DNA from: Prevotella sp.
GTDB taxonomy: Bacteria > Bacteroidota > Bacteroidia > Bacteroidales > Bacteroidaceae
Length of the DNA: 64,000 bases
NCBI GenBank assembly: GCA_017417465.1
Contig: JAFPZD010000116.1
Coordinates: 23,054 to 87,053, forward strand
Direction: 5' to 3'
Of the stretch, positions 9,701-16,000 are shown one piece after another (positions within the stretch are counted from its first letter, which is position 1; every line of letters begins with the position of its first letter). The position numbers were made by a program, and so were the translations under genes. The notes beneath the pieces were generated by a model. The model did not search any database and was not told where the DNA came from. It was given only the letters and a program-made list of their open reading frames with translations.

Positions 9701-10405
9701 GCCGACATGCAGCCTCAGGACGACGAGATCATCAAGGGACAGCGCGGCGTTGCCTACTACGACAACTACGAGTGGAGCGGCTCGCTCCACCAGCTGTCGC
9801 CCGGACAAGGCTACAAGATCTTTGGCAAGCAGGCACGCACGTTCACCTATCCCGCCACCACCGCGGCACCTGCACGTGCTACCCGCACCAATTCTCAATG
9901 GTCAATGGTCAATGATCAATGGTCAATGGTCAATTCTCAACCCTCAATGTTCACCCCCGTCGACTATCACAACTATCCCGCCAACATGGTAGTCATCGCA
10001 CAGGTAGTCTGTGGCAGCGAGCCAGTGGCCAACGCCGAGGTGGGCATCTTCGCAGGTGATGAGTGCCGCGAGGCAGCAGTGACCGACGACCGCGGCATGA
10101 TCTACGTCACCGTGCCCGGCAACGAGCCGACGCAGCTCTCATTCGTCATTGTCACCGATGGCAAGACCATAGAGGCGGCAGAGACCATCACCTACGAGAA
10201 CGACGCTGTCTGTGGTACGCCGCGCTCACCATTCATCATCGATCTCGGTAACGCCACAGCCATCCACTCGATTGGTTATCTGACTAATTCATCCGACAAT
10301 TGCTACGACCTCCAGGGCCGCCGTGTGAATAGCCAAATGGTGAATTCGTCTAATCGTCAAATGAAGGGCGTGTACATCATCAACGGACAGAAGAGCGTGA
10401 AGTAG
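725..10405 (+). CDS. Giant secreted LamG-repeat surface protein (3226 aa), module A
   Basis: Secreted multidomain protein, probably cell-surface. A signal peptide spans about residues 1-31 (basic RWWRV, hydrophobic core, SSPTLAD). Then come Fn3-like regions, a carboxypeptidase-regulatory-like unit near 621, a LamG/jellyroll domain about 658-852 (YVDEVRFFTKALTDKEI), a second regulatory-like unit 958-1022, a conserved central region with GDLPTGNNFVTSGPD near 1400 and FRTRGGQTS near 1821, an Ig-like unit (DGILDIGDILSVTF, about 2112-2160), two more LamG domains (about 2186-2348 and 2365-2542), a BACON-like domain (about 2655-2754), a NGECRG domain (about 2756-2870), GWNWM/GWSWV repeats, and the tail CYDLQGRRV...GVYIINGQK (3193-3226) resembling a type IX secretion sorting tail. 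Three close paralogs lie in the window. Jellyroll domains suggest glycan or protein binding; the ligand is unknown. The start ATG follows an AAAGCGT leader shared with the gene at 12057. Residues 3055-3076 are encoded by a heptanucleotide array. Confidence 0.93.
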   Translation: MKPIRKTSKRWWRVLPLLLMCLIGGSSPTLADKINEIEFTDGRYTYVNQYPNASTPFFEMRMIYYDWATHHNCFWKSAPEIYVDGVKVCNAKEIGQYYDGGSGAGTQAKDDAYAYDSWWGNAYDKTDNGITYRVRFRDPYESNKDTGYRKFSCYMRVYISSMESGSTHSVTIKGTWCYNGNDEQHAVDKTYTFTVPTLWDSSHQPSAEMTDYQTIKATGKLNKDVGKTKLGFLKASDGKQPIQNTSYYTRAFVNPASLEGLITKDKGATSYNDLTGTHSRNDQQQYDGTSTSIEYAVQLDDNSFTTHYYKWYDVSLEGCAKPTNLVATDFPWSKRMKLEWGVQDSDRFTKGTWTIKRDGQQVADKLSYNIREWYDESPAWDTNHRYELYFVPDGTTTTYNSLKAQATNKLTRVWNINKFTAAIDEDESKITLTWEHDEIADAKSSNTYTLTLWRAFVNDQDNWTKVTDITINSSDVTNGSHTEETRSLQSNRGYIYKLTISVLEQNYEVLSNAVTVGGSKIKSFKASRGTYSNVVKLQWTVKQVGSEDTEFTLYRRPLGSTNESDWHDIYSTRGQSTTYSYEDVTAPSGSYCEYRIAVMGLDDKGNTEIKHSDTADGFTFSSGVISGRITYGTGMAVEGVRVALKQQDGDGEETQNGGMHSLRFSGSRYTGLCYQTDTAEIRKLFGGDFTLQMYLRPVFEEMAANNTRYMAFDSYNVFSLYLRTDADNRRFEIQPWLQGYKASGIYIPAGEWSHVTIVHSRAKDSLKVVVHRVDTTLSTNMVAGFAWTDRSKTANSIAVANSSAMNAAANYRGYVDEVRFFTKALTDKEIERNYNHPLAGNEEGLAIYYPLDEGLENQTIAYDFSKTDGVSNGRHASTLQSTAQGTDVIPSEEQLCLMAYTDVQGNYTVRGIPFKGDGTAYTITPQLGTHEFSPAYLSRFVSASSLVHSGVDFSDISSFPVSGTVYYAGTTYPVEGVNFAIDGVACAKEGKMIESDADGNFTISVPIGKHYIMASKSGHVFVNEGRYPADPDHTGEPKELFNKPMSGLEFRDATLVNFTGRVVGGEIEADHPVGFGLSRNNIGVTQMVVTPVNTTPLMNAVKVYNKEHTAFWYEADTAEVTIPSATELVASTSWRGAGMDNYNRYFIQTDPETGEFSAMLPPLMYKVSDMTVVKTGLQVGASTTIDLTNPLLELSDTLWLNGEDYELYPYIVKLNQVYHSEPTFTVKQDDRSDGGFGIKTYKYKDALGESLLTNTYTPESHSYKYGHPLFVENDPYVFFIEGYEQYVNPDKADDDEGKVSRVPLKDVVVTIENALSSDQTIFLVTGDVTFDDGTTAKAQAGEVYDLKSNQLVLDSLGQAFYLWHAGMPNVSGNHTRTISMAYDISDRQYLWDGSGMTGIIIGDLPTGNNFVTSGPDEMLMILRDPPGTGSSAEWSTGTVTSRVKLENNTWSDSANGGVTLKAGMKKTMMTGVLAGVGGSGDITCTSVSWESKHDVMLHATVENSGETGETIENTVSVTQGYTTSDAPDYVGAYGDVFIGQATNIIFGNARHVGFQRKDDDFDIGVKDVISTGLDFGTTFAYTQGYIEDYLLPNLQKVRNSKLQTVTLDSINAFDHRNGVGMHDLGQKVGNLYFTTLAPDDEHYGENGTYTVIVPRIAKTVPDSVSTDEQLFEWCVKEKQCSTDSVRWLNCQIKNWKNNLAFNEMEKVRAFRNRDNKDSVKVENYSFNGGASFNYSIQTDSTNHSTWEWSVSAGVLLGYHHGHECEGTGVDVDVEVTANGGRHESRDSIHGYSTTYSYTLAEEGIDALSVDVYRYGAFSPIFRTRGGQTSNPHEGEVRTTYYEEDGNVHPVIMEATMQIEVPQIDVDVNTVSDIPTGTAANYTLRLGNASEIGADVTYKLFMLDETNPDGAQLSMDGKVLTEGRLVKVPGNQTIAKALQLRQTDTSILNYEGTRDEKSPLYGKGIGIVFASESQPEEIADTIFIKAYFTPSSSPVTLALSNTTINTMTGTDLTLTFSGFDRNYHNLKAFRLQYKEPGATDWTLLKEYVLDSLAVTQNNELLPKTGASVSYMKDMSSYSDGNYLFRVVSAATYGTSEVYRYSDEIAVVKDTMKPRQLGLPEPSDGILDIGDILSVTFSEPILYGDMSEANNFTVTGVLNGYEVAHSTALAMKNAEGTATTEATITLANKDFSIDAWVNINGQGTILSHGTAADKLTVSTDDAGHLIVDIAGSSYTSTNTLPQNDWVFLTLNYTASSSKLSAYVASTDGETRLFNNQSVPAYKGSGPLSVGKQMKGAIHELLLWDEAHDMTTALMNRSKSKNPSTRHLIGYWKMNEGEGTTIRDYARNRHMKMNAETWHLENVNKAVSLDGQSHLAFMAATAPYATDDDYAIELWMRADKQQGEAQLIQAGEISLWVDTSGQLQLTSDSVSYTTSSGSLTDNVWHHVALNVLRQGAAAVYVDGERKLATKAANIGYIAADSILVGARRSHYAEGSFYSYDRHFKGQVDEVRVWDASLIASQLTSNRKVRLTGNEDGLVFYYPFETKRLNTYSQIETVGTNINLATGDSLQMMLKSAPLDPQSTTLSYTDEAPALREKPVETNVNFNYVASDTKVVIEIDEEPTTIEGCTLNFVVRNVRDANGNYSEPAVWSAFVNCKELVWKEDVITAQQQVETSTTLTATIVNRSGAEQLWTLSGMPAWLQASSEIGSTSPASETVVTFTVSEATPIGNYEETIYLKGNNGIETPLTLNIKVTGDVPQWAFNKGDYEESMNFIGSLYFQNVPSNDTDDIVAAFINGECRGVAQPEYRPRYDSYFVTMDIYANADEADALVEFKMYDASTGTAYPVVKAYLNGETSPTTVTFESNSLLGRYATPVRLDATDEVEQSIELGKGWNWMALGVKPEPFTVERVFEKANGSVEFVKSNTQNAEFDGNDWLSQITAMNNREMYAVQTTEPTKFGVTGHRVNPADEPITVNNGWSWVAYNQLTVMSLADALADMQPQDDEIIKGQRGVAYYDNYEWSGSLHQLSPGQGYKIFGKQARTFTYPATTAAPARATRTNSQWSMVNDQWSMVNSQPSMFTPVDYHNYPANMVVIAQVVCGSEPVANAEVGIFAGDECREAAVTDDRGMIYVTVPGNEPTQLSFVIVTDGKTIEAAETITYENDAVCGTPRSPFIIDLGNATAIHSIGYLTNSSDNCYDLQGRRVNSQMVNSSNRQMKGVYIINGQKSVK
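9889..9951 (+). repeat. In-frame heptanucleotide array (9 units) in giant A
   Basis: Nine 7-bp units (CAATTCT, CAATGGT x2, CAATGAT, CAATGGT x2, CAATTCT, CAACCCT, CAATGTT) total 63 bp, exactly 21 codons. They form the linker between the aromatic-rich domain (RTFTYP) and the PVDYHNYPANMVV domain just before the sorting tail. The other three giants carry 6-unit arrays at the same place. Confidence 0.9.
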
Positions 10406-10460
10406 CCTGGGGAACACGTACCCACGTACCTCCGTACCCACGTACCTCCGTACCCACGTT

Positions 10461-10495
10461 ATTGGCTGTATCGGCAATGTGCCGGTGCAGCCAAT
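10461..10495 (+). terminator. Hairpin terminator after giant A
   Basis: ATTGGCTG...CAGCCAAT arms (16 bp with two G-U type pairs, 3-base loop) followed by TTCATTCTT. It is preceded at 10417-10460 by a run of about 16-bp repeats of GTACCCACGTACCTCC. The same repeat-plus-hairpin pair follows giant B at 22531. Confidence 0.7.
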
Positions 10496-10501
10496 TTCAT
10501 T

Positions 10502-10715
10502 CTTCACTCTCCACCGTTTTAAACCGTGTTGAACCGTGGCCCACTCTTCACTCTTCACCGTTTTAAACCGTGTTGAACCGTGGCCCACTCTTCACTCTCC
10601 ACTGTTTTAAACCGTGTTAAACCGTAGCCCACTCTTCACTCTCCACCGTTTTAAACCGTGTTGAACCGTGGCCCACTCTTCATTCTCCACCGTTTCAAAC
10701 CGTGTTGAACCGAGG
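10502..10715 (+). repeat. 44-bp tandem repeat, five copies
   Basis: The core CCGTTTTAAACCGTGTTGAA recurs at 10514, 10558, 10602, 10646 and 10690, always 44 bp apart, with ACTCTTCACTCTCCA spacers; copies differ at a few bases. Non-coding. The period is twice the 22-bp period of the arrays at 10939, 37766 and 43543. Confidence 0.9.
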
Positions 10716-10718
10716 CAA

Positions 10719-10784
10719 AAAAAAATGCCCCGCAAAAGGGGATAACCTATTGGTTATCTGCCAGTTTGGCGCGGGGCATTTTTT
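10719..10784. terminator. Bidirectional hairpin, AAAAATGCCCCGC...GCGGGGCATTTTTT
   Basis: Long arms A-run/TGCCCCGC (ending 10733) and GCGGGGCA/T-run (from 10771) enclose a second hairpin GATAACC...GGTTATC (10741-10758). T-runs on both strands fit a bidirectional intrinsic terminator. The following 10785-10935 stretch holds nothing I can assign. Confidence 0.65.
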
Positions 10785-10938
10785 ATCACAGCGGGGTATA
10801 ACAGTGGTATCCAGCCATTTTAGCGACAAGAAAGGGACAAGGAGTCGCACCCAACTATTTGCCGACAGCTAAAACGGCAGGCCTTGCCTGATGTTTGCAA
10901 AACCTAAACCGCGAGTCCAAAAACCCCTGAATGATGAT

Positions 10939-11046
10939 CTTGCGACTTAAGTGGTAAGAACTTGCGACTTAAGTGGTAAGAACTTGCGACTTAAGTGGTA
11001 AGAACTTGCGACTTAAGTGGTAAGAACTTGCGACTTAAGTGGTAAG
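10939..11046 (+). repeat. 22-bp tandem repeat, five near-identical copies
   Basis: Units of CTTGCGACTTAAGTGGTAAG plus AA start at 10939, 10961, 10983, 11005 and 11027, exactly 22 bp apart and essentially invariant. Each contains the palindrome ACTTAAGT. No spacers, so not a CRISPR; no reading frame of interest. Confidence 0.92.
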
Positions 11047-11100
11047 ATACTCTTCTCCCCTACTTTGGCGACCCCGCCCCGTTCCGCCACGCTCATAATG

Positions 11101-11428
11101 TTACACTGGCCCTGACGGGCCATCGGGCTGGCACAAGGCCTGCCCCTACACTGGCGGCACGCCTCGTTTCGCCACGCCTATAAAATTACACTGGCCCTGA
11201 CGGGCCAACGGGCTGGCACGGGGCCTGCCCCTACACTGGAGGCCTGTCCCTCCGCTGCGTTGTCCTAGATGGGCGCTGCGCCCAGGATGTTGTCCTTGTT
11301 CTTTCCCTTTCTAATAAGTTGTACATGTTGTTTGTGTTGTCTTTAAATATAATAAGGTGGAGGGCATTGCCGCGAACACTGGCCCTGACGGGCCATCGGG
11401 CTGGCACAAAGGCTACGGGTAGGCGAGC
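11101..11428 (+). repeat. Dispersed repeat ACACTGGCCCTGACGGGCC, three copies
   Basis: Copies at 11101-11134, 11186-11219 and 11377-11407 share ACACTGGCCCTGACGGGCCA followed by CGGGCTGGCAC; the first two continue into GGCCTGCCCCTACACTGG. The third runs into AAAGGCTACGGGTAGGCGAG (11408-11428), which recurs inside the coding region of the regulator at 43034. CTGACGGGCC is partly self-complementary. No gene is visible in 10786-11757. Confidence 0.75.
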
Positions 11429-11512
11429 TTGCTCAGGAATGGGCCTGCTCCTACTACTTTCTACACATCCTTGGGAATGAAGTTGATGGCATCAAAACGT
11501 ACAGGTCAAAAA

Positions 11513-11611
11513 GAAATGCCCCACGCAGTTTGCCCTGCCACAGGACGTTTGCGAGGGGTCGCGGGGCATTTTTTTTGCAGTTTGCGAGGGGTCGCGGGGC
11601 ATTTTTTTGCA
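11513..11611 (+). terminator. Terminator-like hairpin with a duplicated 3' arm
   Basis: AAATGCCCCACGC (from 11514) can pair with GCGGGGCATTTTTTTT (from 11561). A unit GTTTGCGAGGGGTCGCGGGGCA plus T-run and GCA occurs twice in tandem (about 33-bp period), so the terminator arm is duplicated. Orientation and the gene it serves are unclear. Confidence 0.5.
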
Positions 11612-11645
11612 GTTTCTATTCTTGCAAACGGTCGTTAGATTATGA

Positions 11646-11700
11646 GGCACGGATTTCACTTTACACTGTTTCTTTGTAGAAGCTCCGCGTAATCCGTGCC
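11646..11700. repeat. Inverted repeat GGCACGGAT...ATCCGTGCC
   Basis: Nine-bp arms 37 bp apart; the layout (…GATTTCACT…CGCGTAATCCGTGCC) resembles the CAGATTGCGCAG...CTGCGCAATCTG elements after giants C and D and may belong to the same class of dispersed palindromic element. Confidence 0.5.
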
Positions 11701-11758
11701 CCAACCATCGATTTCACGACACCGTCAATGAAGACAAAATGTATTCCAACAACCGCTA

Positions 11759-11866
11759 TTTCGTCTGCGCATCCCTCATTTCGTCTTATTTATCCCCCAA
11801 TTCGTCTAAATTGACACAATAATTTGTCTAAAGTCTTGCGTGTATTAAAAAAAAACACTATTTTTG
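11759..11866 (+). promoter_or_regulatory. Module B promoter with four phased TTCGTCT boxes
   Basis: Cores at 11762, 11782, 11803 (CGTCT) and 11825 (TGTCT) repeat the 20/21/22-bp steps seen at 321-388. TTG at 11836-11838 is 7 bp after the last box and TATTTTTG at 11859-11866 follows after 20 bp. It drives the decayed small TM gene, the 328-aa gene and probably giant B as one transcript. Confidence 0.72.
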
Positions 11867-11892
11867 CCGATGAAATTAAACAATCCGTCCCC

Positions 11893-11985
11893 ATGCAAAC
11901 AGTAGCAGTCATCACTCTCACCGCCATTGACGCCAGCCGCGTTAGACTCATGTCGTGCTCCTGTGGTTCCACATGGGCACGATAA
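11893..11985 (+). pseudogene. Frameshifted remnant of the small membrane protein gene
   Basis: From ATG 11893 the DNA aligns with the start of the 64-aa gene at 451 (ATGCAAACAGTAGCAGTCAT against ATGCTAACAGCAGCGGTCAT, and a shared CTCCTGTGG), but that shared CTCCTGTGG sits one base earlier relative to the start (offset 65 rather than 66), so the frame is lost around codon 15-20 and translation stops early at TAA 11983-11985. It occupies the same position between phased-box promoter and downstream secreted-protein genes as the intact copies. The downstream charged half is not recognisable. Confidence 0.7.
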
Positions 11986-12056
11986 TACGCTGTATCACCT
12001 ACCTATTTATATTATAGGCAAAACCAACAATCATTAACTTTAAAATATCAAAGCGT

Positions 12057-13043
12057 ATGAAGTACAAGAAATTCTTAAGTCTGCTGGCATTCCTCTTTGT
12101 GGGCAATGCCTGCCTCTGGGCGGATGTGGAGGCCGACCCCTTCGGCGAGGTCGATCACACCAAGTACCCCAACACGATGACCATCACGGGCTACGTGCGA
12201 CTGGGCGACGTGGTGCTCGACAGCACAGCCGTCGTCGCCGTCTATCAGGGCGACGAGCTGCGCGGCAAGAACACGCCCACGAACAACAAGAAGTATCCCA
12301 ACATTCTGATGCTGACCATCCACGGCGAGACGAAGGGACAGCCACTGCACTTCAAGGTCTTTACCAGCGGTCGCGTCATCGAGGTGGACCAAGGGCTGAC
12401 CTTCAGCTCCGACGTGCGCACGGGCAAGGCCACCGAGCCTTACTACATCGACCTGCCCGAACCAGTTGTCACCACACCGGTGACCGAGGGATGGGCCACC
12501 ACCTGCCTGCCCTTCAACGCCGAAGTGCCTGAGGGCGTCACCGTCTGGATTGTCACGGGCATCGACGAGAACGGCGTGCTCACAAAGGAACAGCTCAAGG
12601 GCAATATCCTGCCGGCCAACACACCGGTGCTGCTACAGGGCGGCGACCTGGAAAGCTACGAGTGGCTGTCGCGAGTGGCCGATGGCGACATCGACACTAC
12701 GGGCAGCATCCTCAAGGGCATCACCGAGGACACCACCTTCACAGAGGGTGAAGTGCTGGTGTTAGGCGAATCGGAGGACGGCATCGTCGGCTTCTGGCCC
12801 GTTGACGATGGCACCGTCGTCCCCGCCAACACTGCCTACATCGCTGACTTCCCCGCCGACATTGCTGGTGCCACGTTCGACGAAAACACGTCGACGGCCA
12901 TCCACTCATTTGACCATTTAAATATTTCACAATCTGACAATTGCTACGACCTGCAAGGCCGCCGTGTCAATGGTCAACGGTCAATAGTCAATGGTCAATG
13001 GTCAATGTTTTACATCGTGAATGGCAAGAAAGTGCTAAAATAG
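12057..13043 (+). CDS. Secreted protein with a lone GECRG-like domain and sorting tail (328 aa)
   Basis: The signal peptide spans residues 1-22 (MKYKKF...ACLWADV). It continues with DPFGEVDHTKYPNTMTITGYVR, VAVYQGDELRG, HFKVFTSGRVIEVDQGL and YYIDLPEPVVTTP, then EGWATTCLPFNAEVP and ANTPVLLQG segments, ending in CYDLQGRRV...FYIVNGKKVLK. The VAVYQGDELRG...LHFKVF...YYIDL order parallels VAAFINGECRG...VEFKMYDASTG...PVRLD in the giants, so this looks like a free-standing version of their C-terminal domain. Paralogs: 40538-41560 (intact) and 23995-25049 (broken). It ends 34 bp before giant B and is likely co-transcribed with it. The tail contains a six-unit heptanucleotide array (12968-13009). Surface location is inferred from signal and tail; function unknown. 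Confidence 0.9.
   Translation: MKYKKFLSLLAFLFVGNACLWADVEADPFGEVDHTKYPNTMTITGYVRLGDVVLDSTAVVAVYQGDELRGKNTPTNNKKYPNILMLTIHGETKGQPLHFKVFTSGRVIEVDQGLTFSSDVRTGKATEPYYIDLPEPVVTTPVTEGWATTCLPFNAEVPEGVTVWIVTGIDENGVLTKEQLKGNILPANTPVLLQGGDLESYEWLSRVADGDIDTTGSILKGITEDTTFTEGEVLVLGESEDGIVGFWPVDDGTVVPANTAYIADFPADIAGATFDENTSTAIHSFDHLNISQSDNCYDLQGRRVNGQRSIVNGQWSMFYIVNGKKVLK
12968..13009 (+). repeat. In-frame heptanucleotide array (6 units) in the sorting tail
   Basis: CAATGGT, CAACGGT, CAATAGT, CAATGGT x2, CAATGTT: 42 bp, 14 codons. It replaces the NSQMVNSSNRQMKG stretch found between DLQGRRV and YIINGQK in the giants. Confidence 0.88.
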
Positions 13044-13077
13044 AAATCCGTATTAATCTCCAAAAAACGTTACCATT

Positions 13078-16000
13078 ATGAAAACGAAACCTATTTTTAC
13101 GCGACAGAAGTGGCTGGAGCTGCTGCTTCGCAAGGTATGTATGGCGAACAGGCTGTTGCTCCTGTTCGTACTGCTCACTTCGGCATTACCAATGGTAAAG
13201 GCCGAAAAGTATATCACCGACTTGGCTGTCTTGGGAAAAGAGAACAAGAACGACATCGGCGCCCTCAATGACAAATATAAGAACCAGGGCTACACGATCG
13301 TCAACCAAGACCTTAACAGCGGTGCCGGTGGCTATTACATCTACCTGGCCTACAAGACAAGCGACACTGCTAATCCTGACGATGGCTACGTCACCGACAT
13401 TATTGCCTCGACCAAGAATGTCAGCACATTAAAATTAAATAACAGAACCTACACTAAGGTTCCCGCTGACGGTTTTAATGGCGATCTGAACAAAGATGCA
13501 GGAGGCGATTACATTTACCTCTACTACACCAAGGAGCGAACGGGCTTAACAGGTCATTTCGGCACGATGCGCGCCATCAGCAAACTCGAGACCTCGAGCA
13601 ACAGCAACAGCAGCAGTTCGGGTGGCATCGATGACTATGGCCCCATCATGTGGGGTGACACTAACAGTGGGGCTTGCGACGCTAACAGAGGTTGCGGCAG
13701 TGGGACTCCCTACATTTACATAAGAATGTATTTCAAAGAGCAGTCGCTGACAATAAAGACTGATCCGACGTTCGCTGAAGACCTCATTTATACCGGGTCG
13801 GAGCAATCGCTATTGTCGGGTGCGGCAACGCCTTCGGGCAACTACGGCACAATGAAGTACAAGGTAGACAATGGCTCAGAAGTCACTGTTCCTAAGGCTA
13901 CGACCGTTGGCAGTCACCAGGTGAAATACTACCTTGAAGGTAAGAACAAGAATGGTATTCAGTTCGCTAAAAACAGTGGTGAGAAAACGGCGACTGTAAA
14001 CATCGGTGCACCCACGATTAGACCCAGCGATGTGAAAGGCCAATTCAATCAAGGCTCGAAGGAAGTGGTTCTAACGTGGGATATATTCAGTAATCCCAGC
14101 GGCTACACAGGCTACAAGTGGGTGGTCTATCGTGAAGGCCAGAAGCTGGGAACTGTTGCATCGGACAAACCGCGCACATGGACGGACACTGGCTTTGAGA
14201 ACGAGACAGAATTGGTGTACTACGTCTACTACGTGTCGAACAACTGGGACGAGGGCACGACAAACGATAACTGCATGGGTTCAGTCGAGGTGAACACCAC
14301 CCGCAGGGTACCTGTGAGAGACTTAGAGGGCGACCCACAGAATACCTATCTCGCAATTTCATGGACATCGGATATCTATCCCTTAAGCTTGGGCCATAAG
14401 TTCAAGATCTATGTAGACGACGAGACAGAGCCCATCATCACCATCACACCAAAGGAAAAGCAGACATTCTACCTCTGGGAGCACCGCTACACGGACGCCC
14501 ACACCGATCGCGTAAACGGCTCGGAGATGAGGAACGACACCCTTGTCTACTACACCGAGGAACAGGGACTGGGTGCCTGCTCACCTCACGACTATCGGGT
14601 TGTGGGCTTCATCGGCGACAAGGATCTCGATGAAGGCACGCTTGAGAAGAAGTCGATTGGTGCCGCCACGCGGTTCTATTCCTTCGAAGCCACCAAGGGC
14701 TGCTATGCCGGCTCAGTAAAGTTGTCGTGGCATATCGACAACCAAGGGTCGACTGCTTCGAAAACTTACATCGTAGACCGCCGCACCGCGGAACGCCCCA
14801 CGGAAGCCTGGACAAACATCGCACGTGTCAACAGTGCTGATGAGAACGTGCTCTACACCGACGAGACGGCACTGCCGGGCGTCTATTACGACTACCGCGT
14901 GACGGCGATCGACAAGTGTGGCGACGGCGAGACCATCAATACCGTGGCCACCGACATCGGTTTCTCACAAGCAACAGGCACCGTGAGCGGCCGTGTCACC
15001 TATGGTACATCGGGAAGCTCGGTCGAGAACGTTGAAGTGACGGTCACGAAAGCCAGTGCTTCGAGCGGCGACGAAGAGCAGTACCACGCCCTGCACTTCA
15101 GCAACGTGGACGGCTATGTGACATGGAAGTATCCGAAGGCGACCTATGCTAAAGAGAAGTTCTCGACCGGCGACTTCACCATGCAGATGTGGCTCTATCC
15201 CGAGGCGTTCGCCAACAAGTGGATTGCACGGCTGAAAGGCGCCAACAAGGGTCTTGGCATTCAGGCAGACGGAAGCCTTGTCTTCTGTGACGGTACGGAT
15301 AACTATACGTTTGGCCTGAAAATGACTGCTGGCAAGTACAGCCATGTGGCGTTGACCCGCAGCGGCAACGAGCTGACCTGCTACCTGCTTGAGTTCGACA
15401 ACGACGGCAAGCCCGTGACAAAGAAAGGCACCAGCAGGCTGCAGCGTGCACTGCCCCTCGACGATGCCACCCAGTTCGAGCTGGGCTACTTCAATGGCTA
15501 CGTCGATGAGTTCCGCCTTTGGACGAAGTGCCTCAGCGAGAACGATATCAAGAATAACTTCGACCATCTGCTGGTGGGCAACGAGAAGAACCTGGAAACC
15601 TACTGGACGTTCGACGAAGGTCTGAACACACAGTTCTTCGACTATTCGCGCGAGGGTACCGTCTACAACCAGCACCACGGTAAGATTGAGAACAACGTGG
15701 AGCCCTCGACAAACACGCCCAACAAGCTGGCCCTGAAAGCTAAGACCGACAACGACGGTAACTACATCATCCAGGGCATCCCGTTCACCGGTGAAGGCAC
15801 TAACTACAACGTGGAGCCCGTGCTGAACAGCCATGAATTCTCGCCCCAGAAGCAGAGCCGCTTCATCAGTGCTTCGTCGCTGGTGCATAACAGCGTCGAC
15901 TTCAACGACATCAGCTCGTTCGAGGTATCGGGTACGATTTATTATGAAGGCACGAACATCCCGGTCGACAGTGTGTCGATCTACGTGGACGGACGGGCCG

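Noticed and set aside
10939-11046. CRISPR array
   Set aside because: Units are contiguous 22-bp tandem copies with no spacers and no cas genes.
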